In this document: piece after piece, positions 8,618 to 18,613 of the stretch
Layout: each line of letters begins with the position of its first letter
Numbering within the stretch: position 1 is the first letter of the stretch
Source of the DNA: Paracoccus kondratievae
Lineage (GTDB): Bacteria; Pseudomonadota; Alphaproteobacteria; Rhodobacterales; Rhodobacteraceae
Assembly (NCBI RefSeq): GCF_009301415.1
Contig: NZ_CP045073.1
Span: forward strand, 248,001-312,000
Length of the DNA stretch: 64,000 nt
Direction of reading: 5' to 3'
Made by a program: the position numbers and the translations under genes
The notes under the pieces: model-generated
What the model was told of the DNA's origin: nothing
Database searches by the model: none
Seen by the model: the letters and a program-made list of their open reading frames with translations, nothing else

Positions 8618-11600
8618 ATGGCCCGCTTCTTTATCGACCGTCCGGTCTTTGCCTGGGTGATCTCGATCCTGATCATGGGGCTGGGGCTGCTGTCGATCAT
8701 CAACCTGCCGGTGGCGCAATATCCCCAGATCGCACCGCCTTCGGTTACCATCCGCGCCACCTATCCGGGCGCCTCGGCCGATACGGTCGCAAACACCGTC
8801 ACCCAGATCATCGAACAGCAGATGACCGGGCTGGATGGGTTGCGCTATTTCTCGTCAAGTTCGTCCTCGGCCGGAACTTCGACTACAACCCTGACCTTTG
8901 AGACCGGGACCGATCCCGACATCGCTCAGGTGCAGGTACAAAACAAGCTGGCGCAAGCCACGGCGCTGCTGCCTGAACCGGTGCAGCGTCAGGGGATCAC
9001 GGTCGAGAAATCGGCATCGGGATTCCTCATGGTCATCGGTCTGACTTCTTCGGATGACCGTTATGAACAGGTGGACCTTGCGGACTATCTGATCTCGAAC
9101 CTCGTCAACGACCTCAGCAGGGTCGAGGGCGTGGGTTCGGTGCAGGTCTTTGGTGCGCAATATGCAATGCGGATCTGGCTGGATCCGTCAAAGCTTGCGG
9201 CCTATGAACTGACGCCTTCGGACGTGGTTGCTGCGGTCTCGGCTGAAAACGCACAGATCTCGGCAGGCTCGTTTGGCAGCCAGCCTTCGCCCAGGGGGCA
9301 GATGCTGAACGCGACCATCACCGCGCAATCGCTGCTGTCGACGCCCGAGGATTTCGAACAGATCGTCCTGCGCGCCGAGGCGGACGGCGGGCTGATCCTG
9401 CTCAAGGACGTAGCGCGGGTCGAGATCGGGGCCGAGGACTATATGACCAACGCCCGCTACAACGGCCAGCCGGCCTCGGGCCTTGCGATCAGCCTTGCCT
9501 CGGGCGCAAACGCGCTCGACACCGCCGAACGGGTCAAGGAGCGGATGGAGGAATTTTCCCGCTTTTTCCCCGAAGGCATGGAATACGTCATCCCCTTCGA
9601 CACCACGCCCTTCGTGCTGATCTCGATCGAAGAGGTGGTCAAGACGCTGGTCGAGGCGATCATCCTCGTGTTCTTCGTCATGCTGCTGTTTTTGCAGAAC
9701 TGGCGCGCGACGCTGATCCCGACTCTGGCGGTGCCGGTCGTGCTTCTGGGCACTTTCGGCGTACTGGCGGCGCTTGGCTTTACAATCAACACGCTGACCA
9801 TGCTTGCCATGGTGCTGGCCATCGGCCTGCTGGTCGACGACGCTATCGTCGTGGTCGAGAACGTCGAACGCATCATGGAGGAAGAGGGGCTTGAACCGCG
9901 TGAGGCCACCAGGAAAAGCATGGGACAGATCACCGGCGCCCTGATCGGCATCGCGCTGGTTCTGTCGGCCGTATTCGTGCCCATGGCCTTCTTTGGCGGT
10001 TCGACCGGCGTGATCTACAAACAGTTCGCCATTACCATCGCCTCGGCCATGGGTCTGTCAGTGGTGGTCGCGCTGACCCTGACACCCGCGCTTTGCGCCA
10101 CGCTGCTGCGCAATGAGCATGGTCACAAAAGCCGCGGTATCTTTGGCCTCTTCAATCGCAATTTCGATCGCACCATGAACGGATACGGCCAGTCGGTCAG
10201 CTGGCTGATCCGCCGTCCGCTGCGGATGATGGTGATCTATCTGTGCATCGGTGCGGCCATGGTGATGCTGTTCCTGCGCACCCCCACGGGCTTTCTGCCT
10301 GACGAAGATCAGGGCATCATGTTCGTGCTGATCCAGGGACCAACCGGAGCCACGATCGAACGCACCGATGCGGTGATCGACCAGGTCCAGAACTATTTCG
10401 CCAGCAACGAATCCGAAAACATCGATTCCTTCTTTGGCGTCTCGGGCTTCAGCTTCGCCGGGTCGGGTCAGAACATGGGGATCGCCTTCCTGCGGCTGAA
10501 GGACTGGGAAGAGCGGCCCGATCCCGGCCAATCGGTGCAGGCCATCGCGCAGCGGGCTTTCCCGGCGCTGATGGGTATCCGGGATGCACTGGTCTTCCCG
10601 ATCGTGCCCCCCTCGGTGATCGAGCTTGGCAACGTCTCGGGCTTTGACTTCTACCTGCAGGCACGGGGCGGCCAGACGCATGAGCAGCTGCTTGATGCGC
10701 GCAACCAGCTTCTTGGCATGTCGGGCCAGGATGGGCGTATAGCGCAAGCCCGGCCGAACGGGCTTGAGGATGCGGCGCAATATCACCTCGATATCGACTG
10801 GCGGAAAGCCGGAGCGATGGGCGTGACGGCGACCGATGTGGGCAGCTTGCTGTCCGTGGCCTGGGCCGGACGTTATGTGAACGACTTCATCGACCGTGGC
10901 CGGATCAAGCGCGTCTATGTTCAGGGCGATTCCGATTCGCGTTCGCTGCCGACCGATATCGACAAGTGGCGGGTGCGGAACAATTCGGGCGGGCTCGTGC
11001 CCTTCTCGAACTTCGCCGTGGGACGATGGAGCTATGGTCCGCAGGGCCTTGACCGCTACAACGGCGTGCCCGCCATGCAGATTCAGGGCAGCCCGGGGCC
11101 GGGGGTTTCCAGCGGTCAGGCCATGGCTGCCATCGAAGAGCTGGCCGCCCAGCTACCCGCCGGCTTCAACGTCGCATGGACCGGCCTGTCGCTGGAGGAG
11201 CAGCAGGCAGGTAACCAGACCTTGCTGCTTTATAGCCTGTCGCTGGCCGTCGTGTTCCTGTGCCTTGCTGCGCTTTATGAAAGCTGGTCGATCCCCTTTG
11301 CGGTCATGCTTGCCATGCCGATCGGGGTGTTGGGGGCGCTGATCGGCGCATGGCTTGGCGGCTTTGACAACGGTGTCTTCTTCCAGGTCGGCCTGCTGAC
11401 GGTGATCGGTCTGACCGGCAAGAACGCCATCCTGATCGTCGAGTTCGCCCGCGAACAGGCCGAGGCCGGCAAACCGCTTTACGAAGCGGTGGTCGAGGCG
11501 GCGCGCCAGCGTTTCCGCCCGATTATCATGACCTCGGTCGCCTTCTCGCTGGGTGTGCTGCCGCTGGTGCTTTCAACCGGCGCGGGCGCCAACGGGCGCA

Positions 11601-11740
11601 ACACCATCGGTGCAACGGTGCTGGGCGGGACAATTTCTGCCACCGTGCTGGGCGTATTGTTCGTGCCGCTGTTCTTTGTGCTGGTGCGCCGCGCCCTTGG
11701 CCGGCCCGACCAGCGCCAGCCCGCCAGCGCCAAGGCCTGA
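8618..11740 (+). CDS. RND multidrug efflux pump (HAE1, AcrB/MexB-like)
   Basis: Inner-membrane proton-drug antiporter of 1040 aa, starting MARFFIDRPVFAWV. It has the 12-helix HAE1 layout: helix 4 carries LLVDDAIVVVENVERI with the paired aspartates of proton relay, two large periplasmic porter regions lie between helices 1-2 and 7-8, and GLTGKNAILIVEFA marks helix 10. The length is normal for the family. Its start has AGGGA upstream. It forms an operon with the adaptor at 7288-8580. No TolC-type outer-membrane gene or TetR regulator is adjacent, so the channel is probably shared and encoded elsewhere. Confidence 0.95.
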   Translation: MARFFIDRPVFAWVISILIMGLGLLSIINLPVAQYPQIAPPSVTIRATYPGASADTVANTVTQIIEQQMTGLDGLRYFSSSSSSAGTSTTTLTFETGTDPDIAQVQVQNKLAQATALLPEPVQRQGITVEKSASGFLMVIGLTSSDDRYEQVDLADYLISNLVNDLSRVEGVGSVQVFGAQYAMRIWLDPSKLAAYELTPSDVVAAVSAENAQISAGSFGSQPSPRGQMLNATITAQSLLSTPEDFEQIVLRAEADGGLILLKDVARVEIGAEDYMTNARYNGQPASGLAISLASGANALDTAERVKERMEEFSRFFPEGMEYVIPFDTTPFVLISIEEVVKTLVEAIILVFFVMLLFLQNWRATLIPTLAVPVVLLGTFGVLAALGFTINTLTMLAMVLAIGLLVDDAIVVVENVERIMEEEGLEPREATRKSMGQITGALIGIALVLSAVFVPMAFFGGSTGVIYKQFAITIASAMGLSVVVALTLTPALCATLLRNEHGHKSRGIFGLFNRNFDRTMNGYGQSVSWLIRRPLRMMVIYLCIGAAMVMLFLRTPTGFLPDEDQGIMFVLIQGPTGATIERTDAVIDQVQNYFASNESENIDSFFGVSGFSFAGSGQNMGIAFLRLKDWEERPDPGQSVQAIAQRAFPALMGIRDALVFPIVPPSVIELGNVSGFDFYLQARGGQTHEQLLDARNQLLGMSGQDGRIAQARPNGLEDAAQYHLDIDWRKAGAMGVTATDVGSLLSVAWAGRYVNDFIDRGRIKRVYVQGDSDSRSLPTDIDKWRVRNNSGGLVPFSNFAVGRWSYGPQGLDRYNGVPAMQIQGSPGPGVSSGQAMAAIEELAAQLPAGFNVAWTGLSLEEQQAGNQTLLLYSLSLAVVFLCLAALYESWSIPFAVMLAMPIGVLGALIGAWLGGFDNGVFFQVGLLTVIGLTGKNAILIVEFAREQAEAGKPLYEAVVEAARQRFRPIIMTSVAFSLGVLPLVLSTGAGANGRNTIGATVLGGTISATVLGVLFVPLFFVLVRRALGRPDQRQPASAKA

Positions 11741-11864
11741 TATAATCCGGGGTCGGCGGGCCGCCCCCGGACTGCCTTTCACCGCCACGCAAACCGGCTT
11801 GCCGCGCCCTGATCCGCGCCCTAGTCTGACACAGGGGGGTCACCGGCAGGCGGCGGGGAGATGC

Positions 11865-13274
11865 ATGGAGGCAACCAGCCACATCGCGGCTGCGGCAAAG
11901 GACAGGACATCAGCCCGGCGCACATCCTCGCATGGCGTGTCGCTGCGGCTGCTGGCGCTTGGCGGCTCGGTTCTGGCATGGGTCGCAATTTTTGCTATCG
12001 TGGCATCGGTGCTGATCCTGAACGCCCGCCGTGCGGTCGAGGATGAGGCGGGCCCGGCCTTTCGTCTTGCCAACGCCTTTGCCACGCTGCATCTGCCTAC
12101 CGCATTCGAGCGTCGGGACGTGATGGCCGATGCCGCGCGTATCGCGGCCGAGATTGAGGCGCAGCGGCATCTTTCGGCGGAATTGCGTGATGCAGCCGGA
12201 CGCGCCGTGGCGCTGGCGCTACCGCCGCGCCTGCCGCCTGCAGAGGTTCCCGAATGGTTTGCTGCGCTGATCCGGCCCGAACCGCTGCGCGAACTCATCC
12301 CCATTGCCCAATATCCCAATGTGCTTGGCGTGATCGAGATACGTACCGATCCTCAGGATGAGATCGCCGAGGCATGGCAGAATTTCCGCCTGATCCTGCC
12401 GCTTTTGGCTGCAATGGCACTGGCGGCCATCGCAATCACCATGTCGATCACCGGGCTGGTGCTGCGTCGGCTGGGCCTTCTTGGCGCGGCGCTGGACCGG
12501 ATGCGTGCAGGCGAGCCGGGACAGCGCGCACCGCAGACCGGACTTAGGGAACTGGCCACACTCAGCGACGGGGTCAATGCGCTGGCCGAGCATCTGGCGG
12601 CCGAACAGGCCAAAAATCGCCGCCTGCAAGGCCGGATGCTGACACTGGCCGAGACCGAGCGCGCCCGCATCGCCAGCGACTTGCACGACAGCATCGGCCC
12701 GCAGCTTTTCGCCCTGCAAGCGGCCGTCGGTCAGGCTGGCCGCGCCACCGAAGCCGCAACCGACCCCACGCTTTCCGAAACGCTGGCCGCCGTCTCGCGC
12801 CACGCAGCGGCGATCCGCCAAAGCGCCCGCGCCGCAATCGACGATCTGCGCATGGCCCCGGCCAAAGGCGCGAGTCTGGCCGAAATGGTGCAAGAGCAGC
12901 TGATCGAATTTGCCGATGCAGCGCCACAGGTCGATATCACCTTCGACTGCCCGTCCGATCTGGCCGAACCGGGCGAGGCCGGGCGGATCGCACTTTACCG
13001 CTTTATCCGCGAAAGCGTGCTGAACGCGTTACGTCACGCCTCACCCTCAACGATCCGCGTCCGGTTGACCGGGGCCGAGCGGGGCATCTTTGCCAGCGTC
13101 AGCGATGACGGCAGCGGCCCCGCCGCGCCGGGCCGCACCGGGCTTGGCCAGACCGGAATGCGCGACCGCGCCAGCGCGCTTGGCGGTCGCTACGTGCCGC
13201 CCCGACGGGACAGAGATTGGACGCTGACCGAATTTCACCTGCCCTGCCCGCCCGACCAAGGACCTGCCCGATGA
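11865..13274 (+). CDS. NarX/UhpB-type sensor histidine kinase
   Basis: Inner-membrane HisKA_3-family kinase of 469 aa. It has a helix at about residues 30-52, a periplasmic segment of about 120 residues, a second helix at about 177-200 and a HAMP region. The dimerisation motif ERARIASDLHDSIGPQLFAL carries phospho-acceptor His274. The HATPase domain has RESVLNALRHA and DDGSG with a short GLGQTGMRDR G-box. The start ATG 11865 has GGGGAG just upstream. Its stop overlaps the next start (ATGA), so it is translationally coupled to the LuxR-type regulator at 13271. The signal is unknown. Confidence 0.9.
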   Translation: MEATSHIAAAAKDRTSARRTSSHGVSLRLLALGGSVLAWVAIFAIVASVLILNARRAVEDEAGPAFRLANAFATLHLPTAFERRDVMADAARIAAEIEAQRHLSAELRDAAGRAVALALPPRLPPAEVPEWFAALIRPEPLRELIPIAQYPNVLGVIEIRTDPQDEIAEAWQNFRLILPLLAAMALAAIAITMSITGLVLRRLGLLGAALDRMRAGEPGQRAPQTGLRELATLSDGVNALAEHLAAEQAKNRRLQGRMLTLAETERARIASDLHDSIGPQLFALQAAVGQAGRATEAATDPTLSETLAAVSRHAAAIRQSARAAIDDLRMAPAKGASLAEMVQEQLIEFADAAPQVDITFDCPSDLAEPGEAGRIALYRFIRESVLNALRHASPSTIRVRLTGAERGIFASVSDDGSGPAAPGRTGLGQTGMRDRASALGGRYVPPRRDRDWTLTEFHLPCPPDQGPAR

Positions 13275-13951
13275 CTGCGACTGCCCCGATCTCTCCGCCT
13301 GCCCCACCGCTGCGCGTGCTGGTCGTCGATGATCACCCGGTGGTCGCCGAGGGCTGGGAATGGATCACACGCGGACGTCTGGAATGCGAGGTGATCGGTG
13401 CGGCGACCCCTTCGCAGGGCTGGCGGGCATGGCGACAGCAGGACCCGGATGTGATCGTCGTCGATCTGACCATGGGGGAGGCAAAACTTGCGGGTGTGCG
13501 CCTGATCGAGCGGCTGCGCACGGCGGGCGCGACGCAGCCGATCCTCGTCTTTACCATGCACCGCAGCCCGATCATCGCACGGCGCGCGCTTCAGGCCGGA
13601 TGCAATGGCATCATCATGAAGGATTCGCCCTCGGATGAGATCTGCGAGGCTCTGCGCGAGGTGGCACGTGGCGGTGATTACGTGCCCGCGGACCTTGCCC
13701 GCCGCATCGCGCTGATGGATCGGCCCGGCGCAACCCCCGCCCGCCCGCGCCTGACCCCGCGTGAGACGGACATCCTGCGTGCCATCGCCGAGGGGCTTAG
13801 CTACCGTGAGATCGCCGAACGCGCCAATATCAGCTACAAGACGGTGTCGAATGTCAGCCAGACGCTCAAGGACAAGCTCGGGGCGCAAAGTTTTGCCGAT
13901 CTCGTCGTCAAGGCGATCCGCTATCTGGAGGAAACCCGCGACGGGATCTGA
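13271..13951 (+). CDS. LuxR-type (NarL-family) response regulator
   Basis: DNA-binding response regulator of 226 aa. The receiver domain has acidic VVDDHP, phospho-acceptor Asp65 (VIVVDLTM) and a Lys near IIMKDSPS. The C-terminal GerE/LuxR helix-turn-helix reads LTPRETDILRAIAEGLSYREIAERANISYKTVSNV. It overlaps the kinase stop by four bases and is surely its partner. Targets are unknown; the divergently unrelated efflux operon just upstream on the same strand is one candidate. Confidence 0.93.
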   Translation: MTATAPISPPAPPLRVLVVDDHPVVAEGWEWITRGRLECEVIGAATPSQGWRAWRQQDPDVIVVDLTMGEAKLAGVRLIERLRTAGATQPILVFTMHRSPIIARRALQAGCNGIIMKDSPSDEICEALREVARGGDYVPADLARRIALMDRPGATPARPRLTPRETDILRAIAEGLSYREIAERANISYKTVSNVSQTLKDKLGAQSFADLVVKAIRYLEETRDGI

Positions 13952-13954
13952 GGC

Positions 13955-15241
13955 ATGACACGTTCCTCTCCGCGTCCCCCGGTCGCGCGTCCCCTCATCG
14001 GAACCCGCATCCGCGAGCGCCGGCTGTCTCTGGGTCGGCGCCAGACCGAGGTGGCGCAGCGGGCCGAGATTTCGGCCGCCTACCTGAATCTCATCGAGCA
14101 TAATCGCCGCCCTGTCGGGGCCGGGCTGCTGTCGCGGCTGGCCGAAGCCCTGGATATCGACGCGACCGAACTGGCCTCGGACCACGAAGAGGCACTGGTC
14201 GGCGCGCTGCGCGAGGCTGCTGCCCGCGCGGCTGATCAACGGGGGATCACGGTCGAGCTGGACCAGATCTCGGAATTCGCGGCGCGCTTCCCGGGCTGGG
14301 CTTCGGCGCTGGCCGGGGCAACACGCCGCGCCGATGCGCTGGAGCGGCGGCTTGTCGCGCTGTCGGACCGCATGACCCGCGACCCCTATCTTTTGGAAAC
14401 ACTGCATGAAGTGCAATCGGCGGTGACCGCGCTGCGCTCGACCGCCTCGATCCTTGCCGAAACCCCCGAGATCGAGCCTGAGTGGCGCGACCGCTTCCAT
14501 GCCAACCTTGACAGTGACAGCCAACGCCTGTCGCGGACTGCGCAGGCGCTTGTCGCCTATCTCGACAGTTTCGAGGATGAGGTAGTACCGATGTCCCCGC
14601 AAGAAGAGGTCGAGGCATGGATCGCCGCAGGCCAGCCATCTATTGCTGAGGCGGCCGAGCTTGCCTCGGATGCGGCGCGGGTAATGGCTCAGGATCTGCT
14701 GGCCGCGCAGGAACGTGACCGGGCCGCCCTGCCCGATTCCGCCCTTTCAGCCGTGGTGGCCGAGGCCGGGGACACAGCCGATGACCCGGCCCATATCGCC
14801 GCGCGGCTAGGCCGGCCGCTGGAACTGGTGCTGCGCCGCCTTGGCACGCTGCGTCCCGGCCCCTGGGCGCAGGCGGGGCTAATCGTCTGTGACGGCTCGG
14901 GCGCGGCACTGTTTCGCCACTCGGCACCGGGGTTCGAGCTGCCACGCCCCGGCGAAGGCTGCGCGCTATGGCCGCTGTTCGAGGCACTGGCCCAGCCGCA
15001 GCTGCCCGTCGCGCGGCTGATCGAGACGACTGCTGGCAACCGTTTCGCCGCCTGGGCGGTGGCCGAGCGTCTTTTGCCCATGGGTATCGGCGCACCGGCG
15101 CTCAGCCGCGCGCAGATGCTCTTTCGTCCCTCGGCGGGCCGTGACACCCGCCCGGTTCTGGGCGTCGGCCCTGCCTGCCGCATCTGCCCGCGCCCGGGCT
15201 GCCCTGCGCGGCACGAGCCGTCGATCCTCGGCCCAGTGTGA
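13955..15241 (+). CDS. XRE-family regulator, ScfR/short-chain acyl-CoA type
   Basis: Regulator of 428 aa. The N-terminal HTH (residues 16-70) reads RIRERRLSLGRRQTEVAQRAEISAAYLNLIEHNRRP. The long C-terminal domain ends in a cysteine cluster (CRICPRPGCPARHE), typical of DUF2083 proteins of the ScfR/RamB/MccR group, which sense short-chain acyl-CoAs and control acetate, propionate or glyoxylate pathways. The start lies 3 bp after the previous stop. It stands upstream of a symporter-kinase system that is itself plausibly linked to acetate sensing; this link is inference. Confidence 0.8.
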   Translation: MTRSSPRPPVARPLIGTRIRERRLSLGRRQTEVAQRAEISAAYLNLIEHNRRPVGAGLLSRLAEALDIDATELASDHEEALVGALREAAARAADQRGITVELDQISEFAARFPGWASALAGATRRADALERRLVALSDRMTRDPYLLETLHEVQSAVTALRSTASILAETPEIEPEWRDRFHANLDSDSQRLSRTAQALVAYLDSFEDEVVPMSPQEEVEAWIAAGQPSIAEAAELASDAARVMAQDLLAAQERDRAALPDSALSAVVAEAGDTADDPAHIAARLGRPLELVLRRLGTLRPGPWAQAGLIVCDGSGAALFRHSAPGFELPRPGEGCALWPLFEALAQPQLPVARLIETTAGNRFAAWAVAERLLPMGIGAPALSRAQMLFRPSAGRDTRPVLGVGPACRICPRPGCPARHEPSILGPV

Positions 15242-15299
15242 TTTTGACAACGCCCGCCCGCGTCGCCATGATCGCCGCAAAATTTCAGGAGAGCCGCCC

Positions 15300-15656
15300 G
15301 TGACCGCGACCGTCGATGTGCTGCTGATCGAGGACGAGCCCAGCATTGCCGAAGCGGTCCGCTTCATCCTGTCGCGCGAGGGCTGGCGTTGCGAGCAATG
15401 GCCCGAAGGCAATAGCGCGTTGCAACGTATCCGCGCGCTTGCGCCACGTCTGGTCATCCTTGATCTGATGCTGCCGGGCCGCAGCGGGGCCGAGGTGCTT
15501 GCCGATCTGCGCGCTGATCACGCCCTGAAGGGATTGCCCGTCCTGCTGCTCAGCGCGCGGGGCTTGGCCAACCTGCCCCAGGGCGCCGACCGCATACTGG
15601 TCAAGCCCTTTGCCAATGATGATCTGCGCGCTGCGGTGCGCGAGTTGCTGGGGTGA
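15300..15656 (+). CDS. Single-domain response regulator
   Basis: Stand-alone receiver of 118 aa with LLIEDEPS, phospho-acceptor Asp55 (LVILDLMLPG) and LVKPF. There is no output domain, so it would act by protein contact or as a phosphate shuttle. The start is GTG at 15300, with AGGAGA upstream. It overlaps the next gene (GTGA) and is two genes upstream of the symporter-linked histidine kinase, its likely partner. Confidence 0.87.
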   Translation: MTATVDVLLIEDEPSIAEAVRFILSREGWRCEQWPEGNSALQRIRALAPRLVILDLMLPGRSGAEVLADLRADHALKGLPVLLLSARGLANLPQGADRILVKPFANDDLRAAVRELLG

Positions 15657-15907
15657 CCTTGCGTATGCGCCGCCTGTTTCTTGGCCGCAGCGCCTATCGC
15701 AAGCGCCGGCTTGGCGATGCGACCCGGGTGCTGCCCGTGCTTTTCGCACTGCTGACGCTGCTGCCACCGATGTGGCTGCCGCAATACTTCAGCTTTGCGC
15801 GCGGCGCGGTCTGGCTGGCGGCAGGCTGGGCGCTGACCATTGCCGTGACCGCCGGATTGCACCGCGCCATCGCCCGCAGCCGGACGGAGGACGAGGATGA
15901 CGCCTGA
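15653..15907 (+). CDS. Small two-helix membrane protein
   Basis: Unrecognised 84-aa protein. An Arg-rich N-terminus is followed by two hydrophobic stretches (VLPVLFALLTLLPPMWL and VWLAAGWALTIAVTAGL) and an acidic tail (RTEDEDDA). It overlaps both neighbours: GTG within the stop of the receiver gene and its end within the start of the kinase gene. Small two-helix proteins commonly accompany SLC5-type acetate symporters, so it may assist the adjacent symporter-kinase; that is inference from context. Confidence 0.65.
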   Translation: MTLRMRRLFLGRSAYRKRRLGDATRVLPVLFALLTLLPPMWLPQYFSFARGAVWLAAGWALTIAVTAGLHRAIARSRTEDEDDA

Positions 15908-18554
15908 AACGCTTGGCGCAGCCTCGGTCGTCTATATGGCGCTGATGTTCCTGCTGGCCCATGCCGCCGATCGCGCCGCTGCGCGCGGACGCTGGCGCTG
16001 GATGGACCGGCCAGTGATCTACACCCTGTCGCTTTCGGTCTATTGCTCGGCTTGGACCTTTTACGGCGCGGTCGGCTATGCCACCCGCTCGGGGCTTGAG
16101 TTTCTGACGATATACCTTGGTCCTGGCATCGTCTTTGCCGGGGCATGGTGGGGCCTCAGGCGCCTCGTCCGCATCGCAAGGCTGCATCGCGTGACCTCGA
16201 TCGCCGATCTGATCTCAAGCCGTTTTGGTAAATCTGCCGGGCTCGCCGCGCTGGTCACGCTGATCGGGGTGCTGGCGGCAACGCCATATATCGCGCTGCA
16301 GCTGCAATCAGTGTCGATGGCCCTGTCGGCCTTTGCCTCCAGCGGCCATCCTCTGCCCGGCAATGTCACATTATGGGTGGCGGTCGGGCTTGCCGCCTTT
16401 GCCATTCTTTTTGGCACCCGCAACCTTGCCGCAAATGAGCGGCACCATGGCGTCGTCATCGCAATCGCTGTCGAGGCTGTGGTCAAGCTCGCCGCGTTTG
16501 TCGCCGTCGGGGCCTATGTGCTTTGGGGCATCGCCGATGGTCCCGCAGATGTGTTGGCACGCATCGACAACATGGCGAACTCACCCGCAGGAGAAGGCTG
16601 GCAGATCCGCCCCGACCGCTGGTTCACGCTGATCCTGCTTTCAGGTGCGGCGGTGATGGTCCTGCCGCGCATGTTCCACGTCATCGTGGTCGAGGCGAGC
16701 GACGAAGACCGCCTGCGGCAGGCCGGCTGGGCCTTTCCGGCCTATCTTGCTGCAATGTCTTTTCTGGTCCTGCCCATCGCCGTCGTTGGCGCGGACCTGC
16801 TGCCCAAAGGCTCGAATCCCGATCTTTATGTTCTCGCCCTGCCGCTTTCGCAGGGGCGCGAGACGCTGGCGGCGCTGGTATTCCTTGGCGGCTTTTCTTC
16901 GGCCATGTCGATGGTTGTGGTCAGCGCCATCGCCCTGTCGACGATGATGGCAAACCACTGGCTTGTGCCCCTGTGGCTTTGGCTGCGACAGGCGGCGCTG
17001 TCCGAGCCGCCCCAATCGCGTGAGGATCTCGGCGCGTTGATGCTGAACGCGCGCAGGCTGGCCATCGTCTCGGTCATCGGGGCGGGGTGGCTGTATCATC
17101 GCATGACTGGTGGCACGACGGCACTGGCCGCTATGGGCACGGTCGCATTCTCGGGTATGGCGCAGGTGCTGCCTGCGATGATTGCCGGGCTGATCTGGCG
17201 CGGCGCAACCCGGCGCGGAGCCATCGCCGGGATCGTCGCCGGCACGCTGATCTGGGCTGGCACGGTCTTTCTGCCTTCGCTTGGTCTTTTCGACCATCCC
17301 GCCATGCCGGCCGGCATCGACCCCTTTGCAGGGGCGGTGCTGCTTGCGCTGGCGGTGAACCTGTCGCTGCTGATCCTGATATCGCTGCTGGACTTTCCCC
17401 AACCGGCTGAGCGGCTGCAATCTCTGTCTTTCGTTCACGCCATCGCACCCGATCCCGCCGCAAGTGACAGCGCGCCCGCCGCACATGCCGAGGCGCTGCT
17501 GACCCTCGCCGGGCGGATCTGGGGTAATGAACACGCGCTTGACGTTTTTCGCAAAGCCTCGGAAAAACAGGGAAAATCCGGTTATCTGCCCGATCTGACG
17601 CCGCGCTTCCTGACCGAGTTTGAACGCCACCTCGCCGGCACCGTCGGCGCGGCGACCGCAGCGGCTCTGATGACCCGCGTCGGTGGTCGTGGCGGCGTAA
17701 CCGTCGCCGATCTCATGGAGGTCGCAGGCGAGGCCAGCCGCGCGCGCGAGGATAACCGCCGCCTTGAGCTCACCTCGGCCGAACTTGCCCGCACAGCCGC
17801 GATGCTGCGCGAAAGCAACGAAAAGCTGACAGCGCTTTCCGCGCAAAAGGACGCATTTCTGGGCCAGATCAGCCATGAGCTGCGCACGCCCATGACCTCG
17901 ATCCGCGCCTTTTCCGAAATTCTTATGGAGCCCGAGCTGCCCGCCGAAGACCGCGCCCGCTTTGCTGGAATCATTCAGGACGAGGCGGTGCGCATGACGC
18001 GGCTGCTTGACGATCTGCTGGATCTATCGGTGCTGGAATCGGGTCGCGCGCAGCTCAAGCCCGGAGTGATCAACCTTCACGATCTGATCGACCGGGCGTT
18101 GGCAGCCGCTGGGGCTGTGGCCGCCGAGCGTGATTTTTCAATCCGTCGCAATCCGATTGCCGAGCATTTGCCGGTGATCACTGACCCCGACCGGCTGCTG
18201 CAGGTGCTGATCAACGTCGTCTCGAATGCACGCAAATATTGCGACGCGGCAGAACCTGTGATCCGGATCGAGACCCGCCGCACCCCAAAAGGCTGGACCG
18301 AAATCGACATTCACGACAACGGCTCGGGGATTGATCCGGAAAGCCGGGCGCTGATCTTTGAGAAATTTGCGCGGCTGGACGATCCCGCGCGGGCTGGGGG
18401 CGCGGGGCTGGGACTGGCAATCTGCAAGGAAATCATGGGTTTCCTTGGAGGTTCGATCAGCTACCTGCCCGGTCAGGGCGGCGCCTGTTTTCGCCTCTCT
18501 CTGCCGTCTCGGCCTCCACGACGTCCGGAAAGTCCTGACGATTTGACGGGTTAA
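15897..18554 (+). CDS. Sodium/solute symporter-histidine kinase fusion (CbrA/CrbS-like)
   Basis: Membrane protein of 885 aa. Residues 1 to about 500 form a multi-helix SLC5/SSS-type domain (starting MTPETLGAASVVYMALMFLL). A linker with a coiled-coil stretch (NRRLELTSAELARTAAML) precedes the HisKA domain, whose H-box ISHELRTPMTSIRAFS has His660. A HATPase follows (NVVSNARKYCD, DNGSGIDP, GGAGLGLAI). CbrA and CrbS kinases have this fusion and regulate histidine/carbon or acetate use. Unlike many relatives it has no attached receiver; the single-domain receiver at 15300 may supply it. The start overlaps the preceding gene by 11 bp. Confidence 0.9.
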   Translation: MTPETLGAASVVYMALMFLLAHAADRAAARGRWRWMDRPVIYTLSLSVYCSAWTFYGAVGYATRSGLEFLTIYLGPGIVFAGAWWGLRRLVRIARLHRVTSIADLISSRFGKSAGLAALVTLIGVLAATPYIALQLQSVSMALSAFASSGHPLPGNVTLWVAVGLAAFAILFGTRNLAANERHHGVVIAIAVEAVVKLAAFVAVGAYVLWGIADGPADVLARIDNMANSPAGEGWQIRPDRWFTLILLSGAAVMVLPRMFHVIVVEASDEDRLRQAGWAFPAYLAAMSFLVLPIAVVGADLLPKGSNPDLYVLALPLSQGRETLAALVFLGGFSSAMSMVVVSAIALSTMMANHWLVPLWLWLRQAALSEPPQSREDLGALMLNARRLAIVSVIGAGWLYHRMTGGTTALAAMGTVAFSGMAQVLPAMIAGLIWRGATRRGAIAGIVAGTLIWAGTVFLPSLGLFDHPAMPAGIDPFAGAVLLALAVNLSLLILISLLDFPQPAERLQSLSFVHAIAPDPAASDSAPAAHAEALLTLAGRIWGNEHALDVFRKASEKQGKSGYLPDLTPRFLTEFERHLAGTVGAATAAALMTRVGGRGGVTVADLMEVAGEASRAREDNRRLELTSAELARTAAMLRESNEKLTALSAQKDAFLGQISHELRTPMTSIRAFSEILMEPELPAEDRARFAGIIQDEAVRMTRLLDDLLDLSVLESGRAQLKPGVINLHDLIDRALAAAGAVAAERDFSIRRNPIAEHLPVITDPDRLLQVLINVVSNARKYCDAAEPVIRIETRRTPKGWTEIDIHDNGSGIDPESRALIFEKFARLDDPARAGGAGLGLAICKEIMGFLGGSISYLPGQGGACFRLSLPSRPPRRPESPDDLTG

Positions 18555-18613
18555 ACCTTTTCGCAACCAGTCTGTGCCAATCTGCCCCCAAGGCGGCATC
18601 GATTCGGTCAGGC

